This document shows positions 14,401 through 25,340 of a stretch of DNA of 64,000 bases, piece after piece; positions within the stretch are counted from its first letter, which is position 1, and each line of letters begins with the position of its first letter. The notes under the pieces are model-generated. The model did no database searches. It was not told the origin of the DNA and worked only from the letters and a program-made list of their open reading frames with translations. The translations under genes and the position numbers were made by a program. The DNA comes from Phorcus lineatus (Eukaryota > Mollusca > Gastropoda > Trochida > Trochidae). The stretch lies in contig OV121089.1 of the NCBI GenBank assembly GCA_921293015.1, positions 48,741,220 to 48,805,219 on the forward strand. Reading direction: 5' to 3'.

Positions 14401-16741
14401 ACTCTGCAGCTAACATACTGTATTGGAGTGACGGTTATTTTTTATCTCCACGTGTATATATAACTGATGTGTTGCTCTCTCTGCAGCTAACATACTGTAT
14501 TGGAGTGAAGGTTATTTTTTATCTCCACGTGTATATATAACTGATGTGTTGTTCACTCTGCAGCTAACATACTGTATTGGAGTGAAGGTTATTTTTTATC
14601 TCCACGTGTATATATAACTGATGTGTTGCTCTCTCTGCAGCTAACATCCAGTATTGGAGTGAAGGTTATTTTTTATCTCCACGTGTATATATAACTGATG
14701 TGTTGTTTACTCTGCAGCTAACATACTGTATTGGAGTGAAGGTTATTTTTCATCTCCACGTGTATATATAACTGATGTGTTGTTCACTCTGCAGCTAACA
14801 TACTGTATTGGAGTGAAGGTTATTTTTTATCTCCACGTGTATATATAACTGATGTGTTGCTCTCTCTGCAGCTAACATCCTGTATTGGAGTGAAGGTTAT
14901 TTTTTATCTCCACGTGTATATATAACTGATGTGTTGTTTACTCTGCAGCTAACATACTGTATTGGAGTGAAGGTTATTTTTTATCTCCACGTGTATATAT
15001 AACTGATGTGTTGTTCACTCTGCAGCTAACATACTGTATTGGAGTGAAGGTTATTTTTTATCTCCACGTGTATATATAACTGATGTGTTGTTCACTCTGC
15101 AGCTAACATCCAGTATTGGAGTGAAGGTTATTTTTTATCTCCACGTGTATATATAACTGATGTGTTGCTCTCTCTGCAGCTAACATACTGTATTGGAGTG
15201 AAGGTTATTTTTCATCTCCACGTGTATATATAACTGATGTGTTGTTCACTCTGCAGCTAACATACTGTATTGGAGTGAAGGTTATTTTTTATCTCCACGT
15301 GTATATATAACTGATGTGTTGCTCTCTCTGCAGCTAACATCCAGTATTGGAGTGAAGGTTATTTTTTATCTCCACGTGTATATATAACTGATGTGTTGTT
15401 CACTCTGCAGCTAACATACTGTATTGGAGTGAAGGTTATTTTTTATCTCCACGTGTATATATAACTGATGTGTTGCTCTCTCTGCAGCTAACATCCAGTA
15501 TTGGAGTGAAGGTTATTTTTTATCTCCACGTGTATATATAACTGATGTCTTGCTCTCTCTGCAGCTAACATACTGTATTGGAGTGAAGGTTATTTTTTAT
15601 CTCCACGTGTATATATAACCGGTGTGTTGTTCACTCTGCAGCTAACATACTGTATTGGAGTGAAGGTTATTTTTCATCTCCACGTGTATATATAACCGGT
15701 GTGTCGTTCTCTCTGCAGCTAACATACTGTATTGGAGTGAAGGTTATTTTTCATCTCCACGTGTATATATAACCGGTGTGTCGTTCTCTCTGCAGCTAAC
15801 ATACTGTATTGGAGTGAAGGTTATTTTTTATCTCCACGTGTATATATAACTGATGTGTTGTTCACTCTGCAGCTAACATACTGTATTGGAGTGAAGGTTA
15901 TTTTTTATCTCCACGTGTATATATAACTGATGTGTTGTTCACTCTGCAGCTAACATACTGTATTGGAGTGAAGGTTATTTTTTATCTCCACGTGTATATA
16001 TAACTGATGAGTCATTCTCTCTGCAGCTAACATCCTGTATTGGAGTGAAGGTTATTTTTTATCTCCACGTGTATATATAACTGATGTATTTTTCACTCTG
16101 CAGCTAACATACTGTATTGGAGTGAAGGTTATTTTTTATCTCCACGTGTATATATAACTGATGTGTTGTTCACTCTGCAGCTAACATACTGTATTGGAGT
16201 GAAGGTTATTTTTTATCTCCACGTGTATATATAACTGATGTGTTGCTCTCTCTGCAGCTAACATACTGTATTGGAGTGAAGGTTATTTTTTATCTCCACG
16301 TGTATATATAACTGATGTGTTGTTCACTCTGCAGCTAACATACTGTATTGGAGTGAAGGTTATTTTTTATCTCCACGTGTATATATAACTGATGTGTTGT
16401 TCACTCTGCAGCTAACATCCAGTATTGGAGTGAAGGTTATTTTTTATCTCCACGTGTATATATAACTGATGTGTTGCTCTCTCTGCAGCTAACATACTGT
16501 ATTGGAGTGAAGGTTATTTTTTATCTCCACGTGTATATATAACTGATGTGTTGCTCTCTCTGCAGCTAACATCCAGTATTGGAGTGAAGGTTATTTTTTA
16601 TCTCCACGTGTATATATAACTGATGTGTTGCTCTCTCTGCAGCTAACATCCAGTATTGGAGTGAAGGTTATTTTTTATCTCCACGTGTGTATATAACTGA
16701 TGTGTTGTTCTCTCTGCAGCTAACATCCTGTATTGGAGTGA
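5500..16741 (+). repeat. higher-order duplication, 73-unit (5,621-bp) blocks
   Basis: Rare unit variants recur at a fixed distance. TATATCTAAC is at 6291 and 11912. GAGTGACGG (C position) is at 8811 and 14432. TGATGTCTTG is at 7381 and 13002. TGATGAGTCATT is at 7843 and 13464. CGTGTGTATATAAC is at 8522 and 14143. All are 5,621 bp apart, which is 73 x 77. The same markers recur 2,541 bp (33 units) further on, at 15543, 16005, 16684 and 16973. Inside a block, 1,309 bp (17 units) separates 8522/9831 and 8811/10120. The match begins near 5500/11121, where the preceding units differ. This indicates large unequal exchanges. Confidence 0.92.
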
Positions 16742-18048
16742 AGGTTATTTTTCATCTCCACGTGTATATATAACTGATGTGTTGCTCTCTCTGCAGCTAA
16801 CATACTGTATTGGAGTGAAGGTTATTTTTTATCTCCACGTGTATATATAACTGATGTGTTGCTCTCTCTGCAGCTAACATCCTGTATTGGAGTGAAGGTT
16901 ATTTTTTATCTCCACGTGTATATATAACTGATGTGTTGTTCACTCTGCAGCTAACATACTGTATTGGAGTGACGGTTATTTTTTATCTCCACGTGTATAT
17001 ATAACTGATGTGTTGCTCTCTCTGCAGCTAACATACTGTATTGGAGTGAAGGTTATTTTTTATCTCCACGTGTATATATAACTGATGTGTTGTTCACTCT
17101 GCAGCTAACATACTGTATTGGAGTGAAGGTTATTTTTTATCTCCACGTGTATATATAACTGATGTGTTGCTCTCTCTGCAGCTAACATCCAGTATTGGAG
17201 TGAAGGTTATTTTTTATCTCCACGTGTATATATAACTGATGTGTTGCTCTCTCTGCAGCTAACATCCAGTATTGGAGTGAAGGTTATTTTTTATCTCCAC
17301 GTGTGTATATAACTGATGTGTTGTTCTCTCTGCAGCTAACATCCTGTATTGGAGTGAAGGTTATTTTTCATCTCCACGTGTATATATAACTGATGTGTTG
17401 CTCTCTCTGCAGCTAACATACTGTATTGGAGTGAAGGTTATTTTTTATCTCCACGTGTATATATAACTGATGTGTTGCTCTCTCTGCAGCTAACATACTG
17501 TATTGGAGTGAAGGTTATTTTTTATCTCCACGTGTATATATAACTGATGTGTTGTTCACTCTGCAGCTAACATACTGTATTGGAGTGACGGTTATTTTTT
17601 ATCTCCACGTGTATATATAACTGATGTGTTGCTCTCTCTGCAGCTAACATACTGTATTGGAGTGAAGGTTATTTTTTATCTCCACGTGTATATATAACTG
17701 ATGTGTTGCTCTCTCTGCAGCTAACATACTGTATTGGAGTGAAGGTTATTTTTTATCTCCACGTGTATATATAACTGATGTCTTGCTCTCTCTGCAGCTA
17801 ACATACTGTATTGGAGTGAAGGTTATTTTTTATCTCCACGTGTATATATAACCGGTGTGTCGTTCTCTCTGCAGCTAACATACTGTATTGGAGTGAAGGT
17901 TATTTTTTATCTCCACGTGTATATATAACTGATGTGTCGTTCTCTCTGCAGCTAACATCCTGTATTGGAGTGAAGGTTATTTTTTGTCTCCACGTGTGTA
18001 TATATAACTGATGTGTTGCTCTCTCTGCAGCTAACATCCTGTATTGGA

Positions 18049-18161
18049 ATTGAAAACGTGTCTTTTTGTGCAACAATGTTCTCGCTGTTAAAATGGAAGA
18101 GAACAGTAATAGCTTCACTTAGTTTATTACCAATTGCCTTCCATACACTACGAGCCTTTAC
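18049..18161. repeat. foreign cassette inside the array
   Basis: The array unit breaks after CTGTATTGGA, and about 113 bp begins with ATTGAAAACGTGTCTTTTTG. The same cassette with the same left junction is at 36817-36960. Part of it resembles the leader of the Gypsy element near 44173-44204 and 45848-45866. The array resumes with ACATCCAGTATTGG. It is probably a deleted copy of the 36817 insertion, moved by exchange between array segments, although an independent short element is possible. Confidence 0.7.
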
Positions 18162-19063
18162 ACAACATCCAGTATTGGAGTGAAGGTTATTTTTTATCTC
18201 CACGTGTATATATAACTGATGTGTTGCTCTCTCTGCAGCTAACATCCAGTATTGGAGTGAAGGTTATTTTTTATCTCCACGTGTATATATAACTGATGTG
18301 TTGCTCTCTCTGCAGCTAACATCCAGTATTGGAGTGAAGGTTATTTTTTATCTCCACGTGTATATATAACTGATGTGTTGCTCTCTCTGCAGCTAACATC
18401 CAGTATTGGAGTGAAGGTTATTTTTTATCTCCACGTGTATATATAACTGATGTGTTGCTCTCTCTGCAGCTAACATCCAGTATTGGAGTGAAGGTTATTT
18501 TTTATCTCCACGTGTATATATAACTGATGTGTTGCTCTCTCTGCAGCTAACATACTGTATTGGAGTGAAGGTTATTTTTTATCTCCACGTGTATATATAA
18601 CTGATGTCTTGCTCTCTCTGCAGCTAACATACTGTATTGGAGTGAAGGTTATTTTTTAACTCCACGTGTATATATAACTGATGTGTTGTTCACTCTGCAG
18701 CTAACATACTGTATTGGAGTGAAGGTTATTTTTTATCTCCACGTGTATATATAACTGATGTCTTGCTCTCTCTGCAGCTAACATACTGTATTGGAGTGAA
18801 GGTTATTTTTTATCTCCACGTGTATATATAACTGATGTGTTGGTCTCTCTGCAGCTAACATACTGTATTGGAGTGAAGGTTATTTTTTATCTCCACGTGT
18901 ATATATAACTGATGTCTTGCTCTCTCTGCAGCTAACATACTGTATTGGAGTGAAGGTTATTTTTTATCTCCACGTGTATATATAACTGATGTATTGTTCA
19001 CTCTGCAGCTAACATCTTGTATTGGAGTGAAGGTTATTTTTTATCTCCAAGTGTATATACAAC

Positions 19064-19386
19064 CGATAGACAGGTGCCATCGGTTGGAAAGGAAAGTTCA
19101 AGGAAGGAAACGACAAATCATTGTGAAGTTCGTGAGTCACTTGGACAAGGATGGCATTTACACCAACAGACGAAAGCTCCGGAACAAGATGGAGAACGTG
19201 TACATCAACGAGGACTTGACCCAGTACAGCAGTATTATCTTCAAGATGGCCAGAGACCTGAACAAATCTCTTTGGATAGAGAACACCTGGACTAAGGATG
19301 GACACATATTAGTTCTGGAGCAACCTGAAGGAGCAATGAAACACGTTCAGTGTAAGGATGATCTGAACAGATATGTGCATGCGTGA
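19064..19386 (+). pseudogene. LINE ORF1 C-terminal fragment
   Basis: The open frame reads IDRCHRLERK, then RQIIVKFVSHLDKDGIY, then a basic stretch, INEDLTQYSS, and WTKDGHILV before a stop at 19384-19386. This order (D-R-x-H-R-L, I-I-V-K-F-V, E-D-L-T, W-T-x-D-G) is typical of the RRM and C-terminal domain of LINE ORF1 RNA-binding proteins. The N-terminal half is absent and the frame runs back into array sequence, so the copy is 5' truncated. About 540 bp of AT-rich sequence (19387-19925), with nothing recognised in it, separates it from ORF2. Confidence 0.75.
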
Positions 19387-19925
19387 ACTGTTATTTGTGT
19401 TCATAGGAATTCGAACAAAAAGTATGTTATAACTTTCGTCATGTATGTGTATATATGTTATTATTAGCAAGATTGTTAACGTCATTCAAGCTGTGTGTCC
19501 CCAGTTATATATAACTACCAAATGCCTCTTGTATATACATATGTCAGTATCCACACGAGCCTTCCATTCTACTATGTTGTGTTTTTTCCAATATTGTTAC
19601 TATCTTCTTATCGGTTTCATTCTTTTCTGATGTTCAATAGCTCTATATTTTACAAATACCAAATTTAGTGAACAGTGTCTAACTATGTCTGCACTTCCTT
19701 GCCAAAATATGTTGAACAATGTTTGTGCTGTTTTATGACGAACTAACCCGATGTTTAGATCACACGCTGCTTTTCCAGTTTCCAAAATACTAGATAATGG
19801 GTAATGATATTGTATAACATCGTGAGACAATCGGGGTATTTCATTGTAAAACATGTAATTATAATCGCTTTACCAAAAACCTTAAAAATATCAATTCATA
19901 TAAGAGTACTATTCTATGGATAATT

Positions 19926-20403
19926 TTGTCTGAATTGTACCAAATGAGTATTCTTTTATCACTATCATGTAACACAAGCCTTGTGGTCGCTTTCCTTTGT
20001 GTTTTACAAAGTCAGTTTCCTAACACTAACGTAACAATAATGCTTCTATTGTTACTCCAGCTTGCTGGTGATATTGAGTCAAATCCAGGCCCACAAAAGA
20101 ATGAATTACATGACAAGACTCTAACTTTATTTCATTTAAATACAAGAAGCGTAAGAACTAAATTCTATTATCTCAGCGAATATTTGTCGGATAACCACAT
20201 TGTTGGATTTACAGAAACACATCTAGATAACAATATCGATAATGAATCACTTAAATTGACAGGTTACCATGACCCCGTTCGTAAAGACAGGAACTCATTT
20301 TGGGGAGGAATTATGATCTATGTCAAGAATAATTTTGCATTCAAGAGACTGCTTAACTTGGAAATACCTACGATGAAACAATGTGGATAAAGATATACGT
20401 ACC
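19926..20403 (+). pseudogene. LINE ORF2 N-terminus: 2A-like peptide and AP endonuclease start
   Basis: The frame begins with a hydrophobic leader, then LLLLLQLAGDIESNPGP (2A-like), then an apurinic/apyrimidinic endonuclease start. Recognisable endonuclease pieces are LTLFHLNTRSVRTKF (N-terminal strand with the catalytic Asn), GFTETHLDNNI (catalytic Glu in the E-T-x-L motif), and GGIMIYVKNN (G-G-x-x-x-Y-x-K). The frame shifts near 20385 and is then cut by the L1-like insertion at 20418/20419. Sequence after 30574 (VCLAYRPEYNSF) continues this endonuclease. Endonucleases of this kind nick target DNA for target-primed reverse transcription. Confidence 0.85.
20040..20093 (+). other. 2A-like (ribosome-skipping) peptide coding motif
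   Basis: The codons read LLLLLQLAGDIESNPGP. DIESNPGP (20070-20093) fits the D-x-E-x-N-P-G-P core at which ribosomes fail to form the final Gly-Pro bond. Such motifs are known at the N-terminus of ORF2 in some APE-type LINEs of invertebrates. Here it follows a hydrophobic, signal-like leader and precedes the endonuclease, the arrangement expected if skipping releases the leader. Confidence 0.85.
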
Positions 20404-20418
20404 AAGAACACCATTAAT
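20404..20418. repeat. 15-bp target-site duplication of the L1-like element
   Basis: AAGAACACCATTAAT occurs at 20404-20418 and again at 30560-30574, immediately after the A-rich tail. It lies in the endonuclease coding region of the outer LINE, and removing the interval between the copies restores continuity of that domain. Confidence 0.9.
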
Positions 20419-20508
20419 AGATAACACCATTGATAGACAAGCTCCACCTACCGCCGCATGACGCCGTGTTAACTACTCGCTCTCCGAAAATCCAGGTTTA
20501 AGACCAAC

Positions 20509-21054
20509 ATGTCCAACAATAAAAGAAACAACAGAGGAAAACAAGATACAGACACCCCTGTTAAGACGTCCAGCACAGCTATAGACGATGGAGTTCAGAC
20601 TAGAACCTGCACGAATGCCGAGAAACTGTTTAGCACAGCTAACATACCAGATGAGAAAGATTCAGAAACGGCAGCTACAGAAATATTCCGCCAATTAGGA
20701 TTTGGGACTGACGAATTGTTATTTGACAATGTTCACCGGCTACCCAGAAAAAGTACTGACCCTAAAAATTTCAGAGCTTCGATGCCGAAGCCAATAGTGC
20801 TTAAGTTCGTCAGGGCCACAGACAGACAGAAGGCCTACAATGCTGCTAATAAGAACTGGGGAATTCTAAAAGATAAGAAAGTCACGATCCGTACAGATCT
20901 ACCTGTCCTCTTGAAGAAACACCACGGCCGCCTTGCCAATAAGGCCTATGAGTTGAGAAAAAACACAGGGTTCAGACACGGATTCTCTAAAAAAGGAATA
21001 GACATTTCTCTTCAAATCAGGAAAACCTCACAGGACAGCTGGCGGACAATTTGA
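20509..21054 (+). CDS. L1-like ORF1 RNA-binding protein
   Basis: An intact 181-residue frame starting MSNNKRNNRGK. The N-terminal 45 residues are polar and low in hydrophobics. Residues about 60-95 contain ETAATEIFRQLGF and LLFDNVHRLPRK (the D/N-x-H-R-L motif). Then come KPIVLKFVRATDRQKAY (RRM-like strand), KVTIRTDLPVLLKKHH and the C-terminal domain. In L1 elements this protein coats element RNA as a trimer and acts as a chaperone. No long coiled coil is evident and the protein is short, so either a compact ORF1 or a partly lost N-terminus is possible. It lies 90 bp after the element start, as expected for a 5' UTR. Confidence 0.75.
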   Translation: MSNNKRNNRGKQDTDTPVKTSSTAIDDGVQTRTCTNAEKLFSTANIPDEKDSETAATEIFRQLGFGTDELLFDNVHRLPRKSTDPKNFRASMPKPIVLKFVRATDRQKAYNAANKNWGILKDKKVTIRTDLPVLLKKHHGRLANKAYELRKNTGFRHGFSKKGIDISLQIRKTSQDSWRTI

Positions 21055-21816
21055 CTTGAGGACTCTCTTTAGAATGAGTGCACAACCACTCATGGATATA
21101 CAATCACTGACTCAACTTGTTTATCACAAATTTCATCAAATAATTATTAACATTTTGAAATTTAACATATATCTATGTTGGACTGGATCATTATGCACCC
21201 AAATGTGCTCATATGTGGACGATCGGACAGTAAGAACCAATCTATAAACACGTTTGATATTAGTTCCTCCATATTTCATGCCATCCAAGTTTGTAAACAA
21301 ACGCACGTGGTTATGTATTTATAGCGTTTGACCAATTTCGTGTTTCACCGGATGTTGTTTTTGTGCTCTGTTGGATGTACGTGCACTGAATGTGTTCGTA
21401 TGGAGTTATTCACTGTCTACTAGCAAAAGTCAACTCAAACTTTATTGTATGACTATGTTGCATCTTTAACGTTCATATGGTGCACGATGTCTTAGGCTTT
21501 TTGGCTCTCTAAATAGCAACTGTGTAATGACCAAGTTTTCAACACTACTGGTCAATGTTGGCAGCACATTTGAGTTTGTTATTTTCGACTGGATTTCGAT
21601 AATATAGGGCATGGTTTGCTCGTTGTTAAGTTTTAGTTAGTTCTTTTCTTTTATTTTCTCATTTAGTTTACCTCTTAAAAATGGTTCCCAAAGATTATAT
21701 ACTTTTCCTCAGTCATTTTATGAGAGCTTCTATTTCATTCAAACTTTCAGTCATTACAAAATTTATCCATTGCCCATGTATTTACTGATATCATCTCTGT
21801 TAAATATTTTGCTATA

Positions 21817-22504
21817 ATGGAAAACATCAAGAAACTCAAAATCATCTCGGCTAATTGTAGAGGACTGGCAAATAAATCTAAGAGAAAAAATCATATTCAA
21901 TTATATGTTTACAAGATACTCATATTGATAAATCTACTTGCAATGTTATGAGGAATGAATGGGGATTACAATCAATTATAGCACCTTATAAATCTTACTC
22001 CAGAGGAGTTGCCATACTCTTCAATAATGACACAGTTCTGAAGATACATAGGACCATTATAGATGAAAATGGGAATTATTATTGCTGATATCTCAATAGA
22101 GGATAAGAGGATGACACTTACAAATCTCTATGGTCCGAATAATGATGATCCCAAATTTTACATTAATCTGTTTGAAAACATATTAAAATTCATTAGTTAT
22201 AGTTGGAGAGTGGAACCTAGTTCTTGACCCAACAATTGATCTTGAAAATTATAAGCATATAAACAACCCTAATTCAAGACAGACTGTATTAGAATTCATT
22301 GAAACTTACAATCTTATTGACATATTGAGAAAACTTGATGATAAATCAAGAAAATGTACATGGTGGAAAAAGAGTCCAAGACAACAAGGTACACTTGATT
22401 TCTTTATTGTCTCTGATGACATATTTGATATAACTTTGGATTCCGATATGCTTCCAGGCTATAAAAGTGATCACTCAGCAATATCATTAACTTTTTCGAA
22501 CACC
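21817..22504 (+). pseudogene. L1-like ORF2 endonuclease, first part
   Basis: The start at 21817 reads MENIKKLKIISANCRGLANK, a classic endonuclease N-terminus with the catalytic Asn in S-A-N-C-R-G-L. It shifts frame soon after 21900. Later pieces in other frames include RGVAILFN and LTNLYGPN. From 22325 the frame reads TWWKKSPRQQGTLDFFIVSD and GYKSDHSAISLTF, the C-terminal D-F-F-x-V-S-D and S-D-H-S motifs holding catalytic Asp and His. Several frameshifts make it non-functional. It is interrupted at 22504 by a DNA transposon and resumes at 27194 with RGRGYWKFN. Confidence 0.8.
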
Positions 22505-22874
22505 TTAAAGGAGCAGCCCAGCATATTTTGAGCTTTTTAACTAGGCGTCTGTTGTCCAAATGAAAATCATGGGTTTAATCATTTATGTGTTTTGGCCAAT
22601 TACATCAAATAAGAAACAAAACCGTTCAATAATTTTCGAGAAAATCACCTCCAAAAATCGTCGTCTTAATTATGGAAACGTTTCCATAAATATGGCGGCT
22701 AACCGGAAATGCGTGACTCGCGTGTACACGACTTTCAGTAAATAAACGTGTTACAACTGAGCGGCAATGGATATATTTCACAAAATATACATCTGAAAGA
22801 TCTAGAATTAGAGATCGTCGATGATGACAGAGGTATATTCACCAGTAACACACTAGAAATCTAGTTCACTTGAG

Positions 22875-23045
22875 ATGGAGCGCACGGTTCCTACAAACAA
22901 AACAGCAGACAACCCGGCCGCTTCCTTGATGACAGTCGATCCGAGGGTAGGTCGAGAGGCTCTACCTGCAACCCCATTGGATAGTATGCGGCTCGCTTGT
23001 GAGAATAGAGCATTCGGCGACAGAAATTTTGGTCTAATCCGAGGG
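22875..23045 (+). CDS. possible first exon of an unknown gene in the DNA element
   Basis: The frame starts MERTVPTNKTADNPAASLMT and runs 57 codons to a GGG/GTGAGT donor-like site at 23046. It is much richer in G+C than its surroundings and lies 370 bp inside the left end of the DNA element, where a transposase first exon could sit. The sequence matches no family I recognise. The frame stays open for 44 more codons after the donor, so splicing is not required. Confidence 0.3.
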
Positions 23046-24064
23046 GTGAGTCAGAAGTTTTCACGGTTCTTTCAAACCCAAAGCATCATAAGCAAAAATA
23101 ATGTTTTAACCTTTCATTGTTTCAAGTCAAACCTGGTTGGATATGCTCAGGATTTTATTTGTTCAAACTTAAAAAAATAGACAAGCCTCACTCTATCGTC
23201 ATGTTTCCTATTTTCGACTGATCTTGGGCCTTTATAAATCACTAATTTGACTTTGTGATGTTGGTCTCAAGGAATTTTCAGCTTCAGAAGTTAATGATCT
23301 TATTATGAAATTATATAGATATTTTATAAATATTAGCCTATTCACTGCTTGTTTGTTTTAATTTATGAATTAAAATAATAATGCGAGGTTATGTAGATTC
23401 TTTATACAGTACAGTTTGTAAACAGTTTTAATTTTTTGTGTCCTATTATTTGTAGTGGAAGACGTTAATTAGCAGTTATTAATACATTTTCAATGTCAAA
23501 ATTTTTTTCAAATATAAATCAAGTAATATTTGTTGAAGTCACAAGTATTTTCATACAGATATTATTATCATCATTACTTTTTCTGTATTGGACTATCTTT
23601 CAGCTATCAAAAGAAATTAGGATACTGCACATTTTATGTGAAAAAAAAGAACTGTTTACATACTGATTTTTCAAAAATATGTAAATTTTCGATCTTTGCA
23701 AGGATTTAACCATCTTTGATTTGAAAATTTTAACAGTTCTTCCAAAGCTCAGCCTAAAAAATACTTTAGAATAATATTTTAAATTATTCTGATAACAAAA
23801 TAATGATTCCAAATTAATCCCTGTGTGTAACATTCAGTTTTTCTGTTTTCTGATGACAATTATTAAGTTTTTTAACTGCATGACAAGAGAACGATATAAA
23901 TTGCTTTTTCATTTGGTCAGTGAATTAGGAAAATGTAAGAGGATTAGAAATACTTTTTTTCAGTTTTAACATTTCATCTACTGATTTTTTAATCAAATAT
24001 TTTAGCAGCCAAAGTAAACAAGGGTTTGGGTTTTGCAAAAAGAAAATCTTAAATATTTTTTTAG

Positions 24065-24173
24065 AATACTTGTAATGGCTTTGAAAGGTCAAAACATGAC
24101 ATTGTATAAGGCAATTGTGAATTTGTTGCAGAACATGAATGGTGAAGGAGAAAATTGGCCACAAATTCAAAAT
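24065..24173 (+). CDS. possible internal exon, unknown product
   Basis: A T-rich tract ending TTAG precedes it and AAT/GTAAGC follows it. One frame is open throughout and includes MALKGQNMTLYKAIVNLLQ and a stretch rich in Asn and Glu. Similar exon-like pieces are a segment after TTCATAG near 24523 running to a stop at 24716, and a short one at 24961-25003 between TTTTCAG and GTAAGT. I could not establish one consistent joined frame, so this is weak evidence for a degenerate spliced gene carried by the DNA element. Confidence 0.22.
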
Positions 24174-25340
24174 GTAAGCTTTACCTTCTCATGACAAACA
24201 TCCTCTCAAATTTCATATCTCTCGGCCAATGAGAGGACAATTAAATGTGTGTGATTGTGTTTTCTAGGTATTTTTCTAATAAACTATTAGTAATTTTAGA
24301 TACCATCAAAAACGCTTGGCTATTGAATAATCAAGATATTCAAAATTCCAAATTTTTATCTAGAATCTTGATCAATAACATATTCCTATATTTGTGCATA
24401 TATGTTATTAGCTTTATCAGGCTGTAAAATTTGTTATCAAAGTTGGACTGGGTCAGTAGTATTATAATCCCACTTTTCTGTGTGGTTATATTTACTAATT
24501 TTAGCTTTCTTTTCATTCATAGACAGGGGTCACAGGTTGACCAAATCTATAAATCATTATCAACATGCCTTAGCTAAGGAGACTATAAAGACAATTCAGC
24601 GGTCTAGATCCCATGCTTTTGAGAAAATAATGAAAAATATATTGATTGTCATGGCCTTTAAAAAACAAAACACAAACTATAAGATTCTTAGAATTATTGG
24701 TAAACAAAGTAAATAAAGTCGGGTAGAATATCATGTTAAAAGCCCTCTAGAATGTTTAGGTCTGATGAGGTAATATACTCTTGCTATAAAATTTGATAAT
24801 TTGATTTTCTTTGATTATTATTAAATTTTATTCGACCAATTGTCACCTTTCTAAAAGATGATTCAAAATTTCTGTTTTAATCTTTATTCTGTTTATTTGT
24901 TTTAACTGATACTTATTCATGTTAAGCGGTCAATATAATTATTCAAAACTTTCTTTTCAGGAAACCATAAGAGTTGAATCAAATCCAGGGTTGTCAATTT
25001 GTGGTAAGTGTTTGACTTTTGACAACCTACTATCTTACATGCAGCTAGGTGTTTGATGAACCATCTCTGAAGAATTTTTAACTTGAGCCAACACAAGTAT
25101 CAACCCAATAAAGACTGAACATATCTGTTTGAAAGCAGTACAGTATGATTGCTTAAATTAAAATTTTTTAAATTATAGCCATGTGCTCTGTAGTTCAACA
25201 GACTATTTCTAAACATTTTTATATAGGTCAAATTAATGCGATATATAATAAAAAGCTGAAGAAAATTGCTCTACATTTTATTTTGGGTATCTGCAGAGTG
25301 CATAGCATACATAGTTCAATAGTCTAGCTTTACACCCGAG

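Larger units (their letters stand above)
3125..19063 (+). repeat. 77-bp tandem array built from a 3' splice junction
   Basis: About 206 head-to-tail units. Each has GTGTATATATAACTGATG (or the ACCGGTG variant), a pyrimidine tract, CTGCAG, CTAACATCCTGTATTGGAG, then TGAAGGTTATTTTT and CTCCAC. The CTCTCTGCAG/CTAACATCCTGTATTGGAGTG core equals the acceptor and first coding bases of the exon at 46443. Unit starts such as 3164 and 3241 are 77 bp apart. From 5531 to 17997 I found no length change; three 79-bp units (extra GT) lie near 3898, 3977 and 17997. Two main families occur: ACCGGTGTGTCGTTCTCT, dominant before about 4980, and CTGATGTGTTG(TTCAC or CTCTC), dominant afterwards. The only foreign insert is at 18049-18161. 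Apparent proteins read across the units are repeat artefacts. Confidence 0.97.

Noticed and set aside
17900..18245. Minus-strand frames with QKDTFSIPIQDV
   Set aside because: They are array sequence plus the 113-bp cassette; the shared words reflect the duplicated cassette and not a protein family.
3125..19063. CRISPR-like array
   Set aside because: Units are contiguous with no unique spacers, no Cas genes are near, and the DNA is eukaryotic.
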